Shown: in pieces, positions 37,185 to 50,492 of the stretch | How positions within the stretch are numbered: the stretch's first letter is position 1 | Layout: each line of letters begins with the position of its first letter | Origin: Rhynchosporium graminicola | Lineage: Eukaryota; Ascomycota; Leotiomycetes; Helotiales; Ploettnerulaceae | Reading direction: 5' to 3' | DNA length: 64,000 bases | Assembly (NCBI GenBank): GCA_900074885.1 | Contig: FJUW01000010.1 | Span: forward strand, 620,001-684,000 | The notes under the pieces: generated by a model | What the model saw: the letters and a program-made list of their open reading frames with translations, nothing else | The model's database searches: none | What the model was told of the DNA's origin: nothing | Program-made: the position numbers and the translations under genes

Positions 37185-39004
37185 ATGTCTGCCGAAGCAA
37201 AGCCAGTCGAGGTCCTTCCTCAAACCGCAGAGACTCCAGTGGTTGAGGCTTCCAAGCTAGTTGAGACAGCTCCAGTCGTTGAGCCTACTGCCGCAGAGCC
37301 AATAAATACTACCGAGGCTCCAGTCGTCGCTGAGTCATCAAAGGAAGAGGTCACAGAGGTCTCTCCAGCCAAAGAGGAAGTCAAGCCGGTCGAGGAGGGT
37401 GTTCTTGGGTACAAGGGACCTGGTCTTCTTAAGTAAGTTAATATATCCCGATTTTTTTCAGGCTTTCTGCAGACGTTTGGCACTTTTGTAGTCTGATCGC
37501 GTTCTCCGGAAAGTCCTTCGTTGGGGAATGATTACGCGAGTCTATGACATGTCGTCTGTCAACTTCAAGCTCATTACTTTGTGCTATCAACTGTCCCTTC
37601 CTGCAAGCACAACTAACAACAACATTAGGAGTTTCATCTTCCAAAAGAAGTTTTTCTACTTCGGCGCGGAGCCTGTTGAGCATAGTAAGCTGGCAAGCTA
37701 CCTCCGTGGTGAGAAGGCACAGGATACTGCCAACAAAAACGCTTCTTGGGCTGCACACACAGGCAAGGGTCTCTTGTTCTTCACAAAGAAGGCAAACGAA
37801 AAGGCAACCCCTGCTGGAATCATCAACCTGGTAAGCAAATTATTCAAAAATGATTTCAAAAGCATAATCTAACAGAAAGCGTCTTCAGTCCGATGTGTCC
37901 GACATCACCGAGGAAGGTACTACCGACTTCCACTTCACCCTAGCTGGACACAAGCACACCTTCCAGGCCTCCACACTTGGAGACCGAGACAACTGGGTAG
38001 CTGTTTTGAAGGGTAAGGTCGCTGAGGCTAAGGAGCTCGCACCAACCGTCGTTGAGACCGAGGAGTATAAGACTGCACACACTCATTTGACCAAGCCGGT
38101 TGTTGTGGCTGCCGCCACCACCCCAAAGAGATCGGTCGAAAAAGTCGAGCCCGTCAAGGAGCAGAAGAAGGAAGAAAAGGCTGAGGAGAAGAAAGAGGTC
38201 AAGGAAGAGAAGAAAGAGGAGAAGATTGCCCGTCAGAGCCGCAGCGCATCCCGCAAGCGCAACTCCATCTTCGGTGGGTTCGGTATCGGCAAGAAGGAGG
38301 AGAAGGTTGAAGACAAGAAGGAAGTCGTCCCAGCCACCACTGAGGCCATTCCAGTTGTCCCAGCTGATGAAGAGCCGGCTGTTGCCGTCTCAGAGCCAAT
38401 TATTGCCCAAGATACTACCGAGCCAGCTTCAGCTGTCGAGGCTACCTATGCTGCCCCAGTTGAAGCCCGACCAACTGCTTCCAAGCGCAACAGCATCTTC
38501 GGTACCCTCAAGTCTCAATTCTCTCAAACAAAGGAGAAGAAGCCAGTGACGGAGACTGCACCAGCCGTCCCACCCAAGGAGACTGAGCCAGTCAGCGACA
38601 ATGCTCCAGTGATCCCAGCGGTCGAGGAGAGCGAGCCTTTGGCTGCCTCAGTCGCTTCTCCAGCGACTGTTCCAGTTGAGGCTGTTGAGGCTCCAGTGAC
38701 CAATGGAGAGACCAAGGCTGTCGATACTCCTGCCACCAAGGCCGAAAAGCGCAAGAGCTCCCTACCATGGTTGAACAAGAAGAAAGATGCTACCACCAGC
38801 GACGAGGAGACCGAGAAGCCAAAATCCCCATTCGCCAAGCTCCGTGACACTGTCAAGGGCAAGTCCTCCCCAAAGACCGAGAAGGTTGCTGAGAAGCCAA
38901 CTGCCACCCAGGAAGTCGAGCCAACGACCACCCAGGCACCAGTTGTCGCTGAGCCAACCCCAGTTGTTCCCCAATCGACAACCCAGGTTTCCGCTTCCGC
39001 ATAA
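37185..39004 (+). CDS. PH-domain protein, Meu6-like
   Basis: Exons 37185-37432, 37629-37830 and 37889-39004 (introns 196 and 58 nt); 521 residues. N-terminal ~70 residues are acidic and Val/Pro/Ala-rich. A pleckstrin-homology fold follows (~72-185: GYKGPGLLK, FIFQKKFFYFG, LLFFTKKA, DFHFTLAGHKHTFQA, DRDNWVAVLKG, the last with the conserved Trp). The remainder is a long disordered tail with a Lys/Glu-rich stretch (~205-235), Pro/Val/Ala/Glu repeats and three basic-Ser motifs (SRKRNSIFGGFG, SKRNSIFGTLK, EKRKSSLPWL). Fission yeast Meu6 and its filamentous-fungal relatives have this architecture; function is poorly known. The PH domain suggests lipid binding at membranes, and the RxxS-like motifs suggest kinase sites. 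Confidence 0.85.
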
Positions 39005-39862
39005 GCACCTACCAATCACCAATACATGACCCAGATTCGTGTTATTTCTCCTTGATGGACGAATTCAATATCGTCGGGGAATGGATTTCCTTGAAATACC
39101 CCAAGATTGATTGATATCACTCTCATTTCTGCATTATTGTCGCCTTGTTTGTCTTTTGTCTGCTGCGTTGCATCTCTGCTGCGTATTGATACCCTATACC
39201 CAGGAACATTTGTCTTTTTTCTAATTCGCGAATCTGCCACTAGGGCAAAAAACTTCATTAATATCTAATTAAAGTCTCTTTTTGTTGTCACACAATTATT
39301 TGTTCCTCATGCTCTGTGACAAGTATGCGAGTGAGTTTGAGATTCCGGTCGGGTATTATCTCACGTTGACAATTAGCTCTCATCCCCAAATCCCCACAGA
39401 AGATGTTGCGTGCGAGATTGATCACATGTGCCATAGCTGGGTTATCTATTTGCCAAGATCTTTTCTCCTGTTGACAAATCACTTTATCTCTGAATCGTCT
39501 GACAGGGGAAGGAGGTTCAGACACCAAAGAAGCATCTTTATGAATATCAACCCTCCCGGACTTGTAACACTAGCAGCTAGCTCAATAACGAATCTGACTA
39601 ATTACATAGGTACAGTCTATCTCTCTATCTGGCCGTTGCTATGAAAAGGCTCAAGTTCTCCTATGTTATCAAAATAGTTACATGATTTGTTCATGTTTCC
39701 GTCTTGGAGGATTTGGCTATTTCTCTGGAAACGAAGTGCTTAACCAACTAGCTCTAATGCAGAAGAGTCTAAATACAAGCCTGGTATCTCCTCTATGATG
39801 CTACCCAAGGCCATTCCATCAATGACACGCAAGAAAACCGAATGCTGGGACTAAAAGATCGT
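39005..39862. other. Intergenic between convergent genes
   Basis: 3' flanks of the PH-protein gene (+) and the thioredoxin reductase gene (-). No gene or repeat seen. Confidence 0.6.
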
Positions 39863-41104
39863 CTATAGAAGAGGGTTGTTTCTGTACTCTGGGACGACGA
39901 CGGTGTTGCCCTTCTCGGCTGTCTCGGACTCCAGAGGGTTGGCATCTTCACGCTCGGCAAGGTACTTCTCGGCCTCGAGAGCGGCTATGCATCCAGATCC
40001 TAGAAGACGTTAGTCATATCTAACATGAAGAGGTTGAGGTTGAGGAAGGGAATGTACCAGCACTAGTGATAGCCTGTCTGTATCTCTTATCCTGTACATC
40101 ACCAGCAGCGAACACACCCTCAATGTTCGTATAACTCGTGCCAGGCTTCGTGACAATATACCCCTCATCATCGGTCGTAATCTGACCCTTGAAGAGCGCC
40201 GTGGCAGGATCATGTCCGACCGCATAGAACAATCCATTCGCCTCGATCGTCTCCAACTTGCCGGTTTTACAGTCTTTGATAACCATATGGCTCATCAAGC
40301 CCCTATCGTCACCCTTGACCTCTGCACCCTCACTGTTGAACCGCACAGTAACCTTCTTATTCGCCAACAGTCGGTTTGCCATCGTCTTCGACGCACGCAA
40401 GACATCCTTCCTCACCAATACCGTAACATGCGATCCGTATTTCGTCAAGAACAAAGCTTCCTCGGCCGCAGAATCTCCACCACCGATAACGACCAACGGT
40501 TTGTTCCTGAAAATCGGCACTGCACCATCGCAGACCGCACAAGCAGAAATACCATTCTGCCAGTATTTCTCCTCTCCCTCCAACCCCAATCTGCGTGCCG
40601 AGGCACCTGTAGCAATGATAATCGCATCCGCAGTGTTTGGCTCCTGGTCCTCGGCGTATTCGTTCCAGTATCTGAATGGACGTTGTGAGAAGTCGACTTT
40701 GGCTACGGTTTCGGTGATGATCTCGGTGCCGAATTTCTCGGACTGCTTACGCATTGCGTCCATGAGTTCTGAGCCGCCGATTCCGTCGGGGAATCCGGGA
40801 TAATTCTCGACGTCTGTTGTGGTGGTTAATTGGCCGCCGGCTGCGATGCCGTTTGCGAGGAATCCCTCATAGAGAACAGCTGTGCTGTGTTAGCAATGAA
40901 GGAAGCCCTCTGAAGATGGGGAATGTACGTTTCAACTCAGCTCTAGCAAGGTAGACAGCTGCTGTGTGGGCTGCAGGGCCGGAGCCAATAACTGTTCGAT
41001 GTATCAGCGATTCGATTCTTACAACTAGATTTGTAGAGCATCTTCGTAGCCCATCAATCTCTACATTTCAGCGCGGGGTACTCACTAACAACCTTGCTAT
41101 GCAT
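39863..41104 (-). CDS. trr1: Thioredoxin reductase (NADPH), low-Mr type
   Basis: Flavoprotein that transfers electrons from NADPH to thioredoxin, supporting peroxide defence and ribonucleotide reduction; no targeting peptide, so cytosolic. Exons 41086-41104, 40929-40991, 40058-40879 and 39863-39999 (introns 94, 49 and 58 nt); 346 residues. [18 protein letters not shown] gives the FAD-binding glycines at the very N-terminus. Redox-active CAVCDG has Cys ~141 and ~144. [11 protein letters not shown] is the NADPH motif, and [17 protein letters not shown] the second FAD contact. A typical fungal enzyme. The split of the first 6 codons into a tiny exon is common in this gene in ascomycetes. Confidence 0.95.
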
Positions 41105-42226
41105 CTTTCTCTCTGCGCTCCTGAATAGGAGACTCGCGCTATTAGTTTGTTGCACCGGTTTCTGCTGTACGCTTGCTGCTGCTACAACAGAGAATCCAGA
41201 AACGCCTGCTCGTAAGGTCCTTCTTGCGAAGAATGAGGAAAACAGCTTGACTGCTTTCTACGATAAACGAGGGGTATTCGTTGAGAGGCGAGTGCCTGTT
41301 GGTAGTACTTTTCGATGGGAGAGAGAGTTTGCGAGCAATGTTTTGTCCAAAGACAGGTAATGTTGAAATTGGTATTTGTACTGCGTAGAACTTGGGATTC
41401 TGGCCGTGTTGATTTCCAACGCGGTGATCAATTGCAGCCCCGCCAAAACTTATCGAGGCTCTAGACTGATGTTTGGAATCAGGGACTCTGTGCTTTGTCA
41501 GCCTTCGAGGAGCGGTGTCTGGCGGGCAAATACCGAGGCTCGTCAACGTTGTTTACTTCTTCGAGACTGTCATGACTTCCATTGGATGTCTGAATGGACG
41601 TACATAGGTGAACGAGACCTTGATGATGAATGCTAGCTTTTTATTGCTACGTATGATCAATCAATTGTACGTGCAGCACCAAGTTATCCGGCAACCTTTC
41701 AAAATTTGAGCAATCGTGTAGAAAGTACTGCGGATCCAAAAGCAGCTTGCGATCGAGGCCAGGCCATTCCGTATCCCGTAAAGCAATTATCCTTTGACTC
41801 GGAGTGCTGTCCTGATCAAGGCATCACTCTAGTAAGGTCATTAAGCGAGTTATAAGACTTCAAAGGGGATTTTTTTTGGGTAATGTCCTGTGATCTTTCT
41901 GTGACTTTGGAATCGGCTTACGGCTTGTTGTTGAATCATGCTTGTCAGTCGGAAACAAAATTGCGTGGCTTCAACACCACGCATCACAGAAGAGAGGGAG
42001 TGTCAAAAGTCTTAGCATAGCCCCATCTCTTTTACAAAGGGAATCCTTTGTCAGTTCCTAGGATCGTCAGGTCCATTTACAATCACTTCGCCTCCTTACG
42101 AGCTTACCCAACTCTCTTTTGCTATCAGTCGTTGCTTAGCAAAACAAGTGTTTAACGTCGAGTAAATTATCCTGAGAGTCCTGTTCCCAAGTCTAACCAC
42201 AGCCGTTGGCTATTCATTACACCGTG
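41105..42226. other. Intergenic, thioredoxin reductase promoter
   Basis: Between the 3' end of the Vps53 gene and the reductase start, both on minus. No gene recognised. Overlapping small frames near 41094-41636 run antisense or in other frames and are not accepted. Confidence 0.55.
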
Positions 42227-44844
42227 TCAACCGCTACTACCCCCGAATCTTCCACCAATGCTACCGAATCCGCTCATGTCTCTCCTGAAGAATTTCCCAA
42301 TACTCTTCAGGTTACCCTCAACAGTAGCCTTCGTATCTTCGCCTAGAGGAGATCCAATTTTATCACCAACAGCACTACCAGAACTAGGCGTACCCATCCT
42401 TTCCACGCCATCTCTCGCAGCACTAAAAAGCTTTTCGCCAAATCCAGCTGGATCGAATCGAGTCTGCAAATTTGGGATACCAGAAGCTGCTCCAAGAGCT
42501 GAAGCAGCACCGAGCCCTAGACCTCCACTACCGATACCACCAGCGTTCATGAGAGGTGTCAAGATGGGGCTCATGGCCACGAGATGCTCGTTACCATTTC
42601 TGTCTCTGTGCATGCCGAACATTTCGACTAGTGACGGCTGGTCTTGTTTTCTTATTCCCTTCAGCTCAAGGATTTTCCGAAAATTGGTGTCGGATCGGTC
42701 ACCGATGTGAATCAGGTATGCTTTGACTAGTCCTTCTGGGGGTCGCACTTGAAGAGTCTTGAGTAGTGGATCTAGTCGTGCCATGCTTTGGTTTACACGT
42801 TTGACAAACCCGGCTTGAGCAGTGGTGGATGATGATGTGGCTGTTGTGGAGTGAGAGAGTAATGTGGTGAGACCTTTGGTTAATACGTATTTATCAAGCA
42901 GCATCTGTCGAGTGTTAGCGAATACCAACTGCTCAAACAGAAGAATCTTACCTGTTCAGCTCCAACTTCTGAAATAGGCCGACACTGAACAATATTCGCA
43001 ATGTAAGTATTGGCTAGATGCTCTACAAGGTTATCGCAGAAAGCTCTAGCATATTGGGCTTTAGCAACCATTGGCAGTATCTCTTCTGCTTGACTGTTGA
43101 CATGTCGTAAGAGTTCTGCCACGAAAGAGCTCTGGTCGCCGACACTCTCCATTTTACTCCAATTTGTATTCCTCATCTCTCGCCATGACGACTCGCAGCT
43201 GATCTCCACTCTGTGCACCAGGGCTAGGACAGCAGCACTTGCGACGCCCATAAAAGTGTCACACTGCGAAGAAAGATCGACTTTGGGCGCCAGATCACTG
43301 TCTATGCGTTTCTTTAGGTTGTCTTCCAGTTGCTGTGTGTTTGCGTGCCAGTAGTCCGCTGTATTCAAGACTAAAATTGTATTTTCAAGTGTCGCGCCAC
43401 CAGGGGCTTGCAGAAAATAGAGAAGCACTTGTTGTGCATACTCGTCCAGGTACTTGGCAAGTGTCTTCGACAGGTCAAGTAGACGCTCTCCAGTCGATAA
43501 CTTTGCACATTGTGCAAGAGTTGTTTTATAGAAATGAAATAGCTCGATCGAAGACGGTATGACGGCTTGCGATGAGAATTCTTCATCGGGTGGTAATAAT
43601 GGTTGATTACGATATTTCGGTATCATTGTCGCCAGCTGCTTGTCCTGGGAGTCCACCCAGAGACTGAGATATGGCTCGAAGGCCTCGGAGATAGACCGAT
43701 CGAAGGTTTGTGGCTTCTCTTCCACGGAGCTGAGTGTGTCGATACTAGCTCTGGGCTCACTAGCAAACCTCTTTTCCAAACTGTGTTCAAAGTCCATGGT
43801 TTCTTGCAGACAGCTCAACAGGAGATTGACATCAATCTTTCCACCGTCCAGTCGCCGCATACTCCTCTCCAAGATACCTTTGAAGTCGTCCCTTGTGCCC
43901 TCGCAGAATGTATTCGCCAAAACTTCGTTGACCCTCCAGTGTAGGGGAAATATCCCAGCATGCTCATCCTCATATGTCTTCAGCATCCGTCGGAACCAGC
44001 TATATCTCCTCCCAATATTGTCCAGACTTCCCGCCTCGTCATTTCCTCTGAAGACCTGCCGGTACTCCCTCAACTGTGTATTGACATACCATGTCACCAA
44101 CCTAGCCCTGGCATTCTCGCCCAGGGCATCCATAACCAGACATGCCTCACCCAAAACGCTCTTCTTAGCTGCCACTTCTCCCTTCGCGAACGAGATCTCA
44201 AAATCTTCGCAGACCTGTTCTAGCAGTTCCCTCTGCAAGTCCGCTACATTCCTGCTCAAATTCGCAATCTGATCAATACTTCTGTAGCTATTGAAATGCC
44301 GCATGAGCTGGAGCACAGCTTGGAGCAAGCTCGCACACTCCTTATATTGCCTCGACTTTGCCAGTCCTCGCAACTGCTCATAGGCCGTCGTGAGCATCTG
44401 CAACCGCTTCAGAGCTGTCATGGACAGAGTGAGGTTCCGTTTCGTGCCATCTAGCCGTTTGATATCCGCCGTCATGGACGTAATTGTTTGCTCCGTCTCT
44501 ATTGCCCGGGTGCGGACAGATTCGATTTTACTGAACAGCTCCGCCAGCTCTTCCTTTGCAGATTGCATGCGCAATAAGCTCGACTCGTCGCTCTGTGCCT
44601 GGGCGGCCTCAAGGGTGGATATCGAGGTTGAGAGGTCATCTTGGTGTTTCCGCAGAGCTGCCGCTGTCCCACCTATCGCGCTGAGGGTTGAGGGGTGAGA
44701 GAATATGGTATTCAGGTGCTCAATTGGATCATAGTCAACTGCGGAAATCAGTTGGAGTTTCGGTCAAGCTGAAAGGGCGACAAGTTCTTGTAATTCAAGC
44801 TTACCGGCATCTAAGGAAGACGGCGCTTTTGACGCGCCGTTCAT
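42227..44844 (-). CDS. vps53: Vps53, GARP tethering complex subunit
   Basis: Subunit of the Golgi-associated retrograde protein complex (Vps51-54), which tethers endosome-derived vesicles at the trans-Golgi. Exons 44805-44844, 42952-44738 and 42227-42904 (introns 66 and 47 nt); 834 residues. The N-terminal part opens VDYDPIEHLNTIF, followed by coiled coil (LRKHQDDLSTSISTLEAAQ; RMQSAKEELAELFSKIESVR) and the conserved stretch QYKECASLLQAVLQLMRHF, as in the Vps53_N family. The middle is alpha-helical. The C-terminal ~100 residues are a Gly/Ser-rich low-complexity tail (GGIGSGGLGLGAASALGAAS, ending GFGSIGGRFGGSSG), usual in filamentous-fungal homologues. Confidence 0.92.
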
Positions 44845-45367
44845 GCTGTAAGTTTATCTTACGGGATGGAGAATGGGCTAGATGGGTTTCTGCAAAACAC
44901 ATCACCGGCGATCACGAAGATTAAGCATGGCCGAGTCGTGGTCTTGTATTGACGTTGTCGTTCGTGTTCATACGATGCGCATAAAGTTGCATAAATCCAG
45001 AAGCTATCGATAAGAACTGGCCGTTTTGAGACGCGAGTCAACTATGCCTTTGAGGCTAATTAATTCATGCCCGGTGAAATAAGAAGATCGAGCAAAGTTT
45101 GGATTCATAAATTCTTTAGAAGGATTTACATGTAGTGATAATATAAGTTCATGAAATGGTCTGAGCGCTTTACTTCAGCTGTTTTGTATAGTTGCAGAGT
45201 TGCTGCTGGGCCTGCAACATTACGAAACTATTGTTGGACTTTTTTTTCACTTCACCGGACACGACTTACCTTGTGTCGGGCTCCCTGAATTTGATTCGGA
45301 ATGATGTGGCATTCATGATAAAGTTTATGATGATGGCGAACATATATTTTCTAATTATGTAGAACAA
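44845..45367. other. Intergenic, Vps53 promoter
   Basis: Short spacer between two minus-strand genes. No element supported. Confidence 0.55.
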
Positions 45368-47573
45368 TCAAACATACATTCTACCCTTCTTGACCGGCGA
45401 GGTCTCCTCCATCCTGGCGAACGCCAGTCGCCCGATTTGAGACTTGCCATTTTCCATATCACTCACATCTCCCAGTCTTACTTTCATCTCTTTCACCATC
45501 TTGGCTTTGTCCATACCATCCATATTGACTCCAGCATCAGGCATACGTATAAATGGACTTTCCTTCGCCAGACTCGATACAAAGCCCAAATAATCCGGAA
45601 CAATCGTTTTCCTTGAGTAATAAACACCTACAAGAGCAGCTAACAACATTACTGAATTAGAGAAAAGAAAAATGATAAGCCAAGGGAAGAAAGCGAAGTA
45701 GACTTGAGACTCGTTGATCTGATCTGCTGACACTGTGAAGGCTGCTGTTTGATTTTGGATCATGGCCGTAAGGTCGATCGTGCTTGCTGGCAAGAAACTT
45801 GCAGCATTGCCGCCAACCAAATTATTCTCGATACCCTTAAACGAAGCTCCTGTGATGTATGGCGTCGAATTCCACATGCTGGCATGTATATACGCGTTCA
45901 GCATTTGGCCCAAGCGATCCCCAAAGTCCTTCAGGGACACGTCCTGAAGCCGACTTCGACCGTCGCTGCTCAGAGAATTGGATCCAGAAATAATGTTCGT
46001 TTGAGAAAATGGGTCGTAAAGATAATTTTGAAACTGGTTAACGGCTCCGAAATTCGGAGTGGAATTAGGCAAAAGAGCGGAGAGTCCTAGTGCAACTCGA
46101 GGAAAGCTGAGATATGTTATTTGTGGCGGAGCGCGAGGCCGAAGAGATGGACGCTGGGCAGTAACCTCGCAGTTTTGAGAGCCAGACTTTCTGACGCAGA
46201 AAATCGATGATTCAACGTAGACTTGTGACGGCTCACACAACACAGATGTGGCGGTTTCGAACCCAGCCCACTCTTGGAAGGCAATTATTCCTGGTGGGAA
46301 TGATACGCTGGCAAATTCTTCGGGTAGGCAATCGGGGCAGTGCTGAGGGTAAAGGTACATTGAATTTTCGGTCTTTCCAAACGCAATTAGGTCCTCTCCT
46401 TTGTAGCCAATAGTCCATGAAGTATGGTCAGAAGCATTTTCAAAGCTGAAGAATGGACCGTCAGTGGAGATAAGATCATTCTTGATGAGTTCCTTCGTTG
46501 GCGTCTCTAAGATTGGTAAGATGCTCATGTTCGAGCAAGATAATTCAATGTATGAAGATTCCACAGTTACGGTCGTGTTGCCAAACTCCAGTCCAGCAAT
46601 TGGCATTCCAAAAAGAGAGGAGTAGGCGAGTGAGCCATTGGCCCCTGAAACCTGAATCCATCCATCATCGTCTTTGGGAGCATTTAGTGACAGACTAGAG
46701 AAGAATGGAATCTTCACATTGCCCCAGATGTCCATACTACTCCTTTTCACGGAAGGTGGCGCCAGTAAAGATGATCCAAAGAGAACAGTGAAGCCCGGAT
46801 ACCACTGATTCTGGAATGGACCTGCCGGAGCTGAGTAACTTTGTTGTCTGGAATTGAAGTAAGTAACGTTGGCTTTCGATGTTGTATACTTCTCGGGCGT
46901 GTATAAGATGTGTAATACAGCCTGCCCACCAATAGGCGAAAGTGACCAGACCAGGAGGAGTCCGAGGCCGATAAGATTGAAGGATCGAAGTTGAACCTGA
47001 GTCGCAAAAGTACTTGCAACGGTTCTACTTCCCATGAGCTGCTCTAAAACTCCCAGAGTCGTTCCCTGCTCAAGCTTATAAGTGGCATATTTGACAGCCG
47101 CTCTGCCTGCGATGGCAGCAAAAGATATTGGGAATAGTGTGGCAGCCTTGATAATGCAATCAGTATAATTCTATTTCTCTTTGGGCAGGATTGAGTCGAG
47201 AGCCTACCCCTTTAATAGACTGCTGAAGGATATCAAGTTCGCGGTCTTCCACCACTTTGCCGTTGACAGCAATAACCGCAGCACCGAGTATGAAGAAAGG
47301 CAAGGGGATCAGAACCATGATAAAATCAACTGTAGACTCCCACCACCTATATTCACCTAATCCTCTGTACAGTTTTTGCGGTCTCAATGGCCATGGCTTC
47401 ATTTCCGACAGACTTTGCGGTGAAAGTTTGTCCGAATATGGCGAGTATTTCTCACAGCCAGCATAATGATCATCGAACAATGATATTGTCCTCGAAGACA
47501 GTGGTGAAATTGGAGAAAGAATTTCGGGAGCTGAGAAATTGGTTTCCAGCCTCCTCTGGTCATGAGATGCCAT
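45368..47573 (-). CDS. Large fungal integral membrane protein of unknown function
   Basis: Exons 47208-47573 and 45368-47146 (61-nt intron); 714 residues. Cytosolic Ser/Pro-rich N-terminus (~75 residues), then a helix at ~83-107 (FIMVLIPLPFFILGAAVIAV), a hydrophobic stretch at ~123-145, a helix at ~178-200 (FNLIGLGLLLVWSLSPIGG), and a ~430-residue probably extracellular domain with many N-glycosylation sequons (NVT, NGS, NTT, NMS, NAS, NST, NQT, NES) and paired cysteines (HCPDC). A final helix at ~605-630 (PWLIIFLFSNSVMLLAALVG) is followed by a basic cytosolic tail. This layout is frequent in Pezizomycotina but functionally uncharacterised. Start: MASHDQRR at 47573 is the first ATG; the frame is open a little further upstream. 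Confidence 0.82.
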
Positions 47574-50492
47574 ATTGGGATACAACGAAAGTTGGCAGAT
47601 CTACACAAAAGACGATATAGATTCTTCAACGGCCATGACTTCTGGAGACCTGGTCCTGGACGAGAACGAAGACAACTAGGCAATCTAGGGGCAAGGGGCA
47701 GACTGAAACTCCGTTGATGGCGCACAATTGTTTGATCTGGTGCCATGGGATATGAGGCGCAGGGGATACAATACCTTTCAAGTCAACTCAGCCGCGATGC
47801 GCCATCTGTTGCAGATTTCAAAAATTCACGATCATGCCACGCTACTAAGCAGTTTGAGTGCAGAAAAGTCTGATCGAAGCAAAGAAGCTCCAGCAGCCCA
47901 AAATAACTGAAAATGAAAATGAAAATGAAATCGAAAATCATGAAATAAAAATCAATGGAGGTAGGCAAGTGTTCTGCAACTTCTCTTGTAATGTCTGGAG
48001 ATCTTACATTCTTGATGCACGGACTAACGTGTGAAGTAATATGAAACGCGAACTACGATGCAGCTGCCATCATAACTTCCTTCTTCCCTCCCCTGACATT
48101 TGCAGCAATCATCCGCTCATGCTCCCCGCAGCGGGAGAAGGGATCTGATGATATGCATGGTTTCGAAAAGCTGTCAAAGCTTAAGATTGGATGACAGGCT
48201 GTATTGACTGCGAATACCAGCAATCAGTCAAAGCAAGGGCAGAAGTGCAAGGCTTTCTGCTGGTGGCCTGTGTGCGATCCAACATGTGGGCAATTGTCTC
48301 ATTTCGAGTTCGAGTGGAGGAATCGTTTCCTGTGATCTTCGCGTCGTGCTTAGTGAGGTGTAACCGTGTAAGTTTGACTGATCTTGAAGCAAGGACAAGA
48401 GGGATGAGGAGGAGGTCAGCAGTAAGTTGCGGGCACGGACGAGGATCAGGCGAGCATCGCTTGTTAAGCCCAACATCACGATTCCATTTATATTACTTGA
48501 TACTCGATATGATCGACTTTTAGATTGAACCTTTCTCCGTTAACACGAAACAATTTCTCAATTTCCTCGACGACAGGCTTGGGGCATTTCAAGGCGCTCG
48601 CCCTTCCTACCTTAGCTTTTATATCTCCTAGTTGAAGTTTTCATTGTTGACTCTCGATGTCGACGCTGGCTGAAATCGATGTCCGACGAAGGGCTACAGC
48701 GACTTTTCGTATATATAAGTGTCCTCTAATTTAGGTCACGATTGTGCTTGATAATTTCACAGCTTATTTATCCATCCTCAAAAGCAAATTTCCTGTAATA
48801 AAATAATATTCCGGGACTTTGTATGTTGGCCGTGTAAATGTCCCGTGGTGGTTTTATGACACTGTATTGATAAAGAGTCATTCGAATCGTAGAAGAAGCT
48901 CACTTCGGTGTTCTGATTATACACATTCGAGCTTGAGGTAGCCTCCAAAAAACTCATGGCGGGAAGGATTGTAGCACTAGTTGGGCCATTGCTTTGATAT
49001 GTGAATGTGCCGGATCGATTTGCTGACGCATCAGCCGCGCATGTTTAAGAAAATCTGAGACTAAGCCTTTTCGGAAGTAACGTAGGCCCCTCCAACATAT
49101 TTCAACGATAACCACTACCAATTTTCAAATACCCAATTAACCTCATACAAGAGGTATATCGAAGAGACAAGTAGTTATCTCTAGCGAATAAACTACCTAT
49201 TGACGTTGCTGCACAGCTGCGCCAACTATAGGCTGAGAAGGAGCGACTCTCTGATACCTGGTTTAAAAGGATTTTGCTTGCAAATCATGCAGCGGGATTG
49301 AAGACAGTGGCATGACCGTCAGCGTAGTGCTCTCATGGAAGCGATGCTCACGCAAAGCTAGAGAAACCATGCACCAAGAGATTGATACGTCAAGGAAAGC
49401 AGGTACTTTGAGCACGCCATCAAAACCGAGAGAGATGAAACATTATCTTTTGTATTTGAATGCATGTCTGAGCGAGAGACCAAGACTGCATTCCGTTGTT
49501 AGGACCCCTCTCGTGAGAATTCTGCCAGAACGCTCTTGTGCATGAGAGGGAAATTCCTGCTTACGGGCGAGGCAGTGAATCTTAGGATAAATTTGTGAGA
49601 GATGGGTCGCTGACCAATAAACTTCTTTCGACGACCGCTGGGGTTGATGGATAGTGTCGAGATGCGACAGAAGTCTGTACAGAGAAGAATATGTGATCTG
49701 GCGGCCCAAGAGATAGTTTGAGTACAGCCGGGAGAAGCTGAAATGTCTCGGTATGGCTTCTATTCTATCTTTATAACCCTCTGCTTACAAGAGTCTAAAA
49801 ATATACAGTCATAACTTTGGCTTGGGAGCGAAATATGCCCTAGCAGACCTAAGTCGCGTATTTTGTCTCGCAGATAAAAGTAATATTTTCTAACCTATAC
49901 CAGATCTCGCCCAAGCAGTTTATACAAATATCATGCTCATGTTATCCTCTGATTATGAATGTGTCTTCACAGTCTGAGGGCCGAGAAAGTCCCTACAGTG
50001 TACCTTTTCGATGAGGTTTGTGAACCTGATGACGAAACTAAAAGTGGAGAGAGGATATCACAAGGAGTTAATGAAGCTTCTAAAGGGTCCTGGTATGCTC
50101 CAGGATACCGAAGTCTGCTCTACCAGGACTTTCTAACTAAGCTCGGCTTGCCTAGCGAGGAGGCCAATTTTAGACATTCAATGACATCGAATCCTGCAAA
50201 ACATTCTAAATTCTTGATATTTTTCGTGTACATGTCCTGTGGAGCCTTCATGAATTCGGAGCTCGTCCGAGTCCATGTTCTGGGATGTTTTCGATGAAAT
50301 TGAATCCGATTAGTATGATGAATCATACACCGAACTCTAGCTTCGCAGGAGATGAATCTGCCTGCTTTCGCATTCTGGCCTGCTGTACTTCGTCGTGCTT
50401 GGGTGCGTTTCAAGAGGGGTTTAAGCGAAAATAAACAGTCGACAGAATCATGTGTAGAATACCCGCATTATCCGAATGGGTTCATACAAAGT
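47574..50492. other. 2.9-kb gene-free stretch
   Basis: Promoter of the membrane-protein gene, then unassigned DNA. A few protein-like fragments occur without frame continuity (around 49190-49300 and 49959-50297); I could not link them to a family. AAAATG repeats near 47908-47930. Confidence 0.45.

Noticed and set aside
38524..39015. 163-codon open frame on minus
   Set aside because: Antisense to the repetitive tail of the PH-domain gene; openness comes from its biased composition.
40212..40803. Two long plus frames
   Set aside because: Antisense to the main thioredoxin reductase exon.
43640..44272. 210-codon open frame on plus
   Set aside because: Fully antisense to the Vps53 coding exon; a frame shadow.
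49959..50297. 112-codon open frame on plus
   Set aside because: Some protein-like runs but no continuation or recognised motif on either side.
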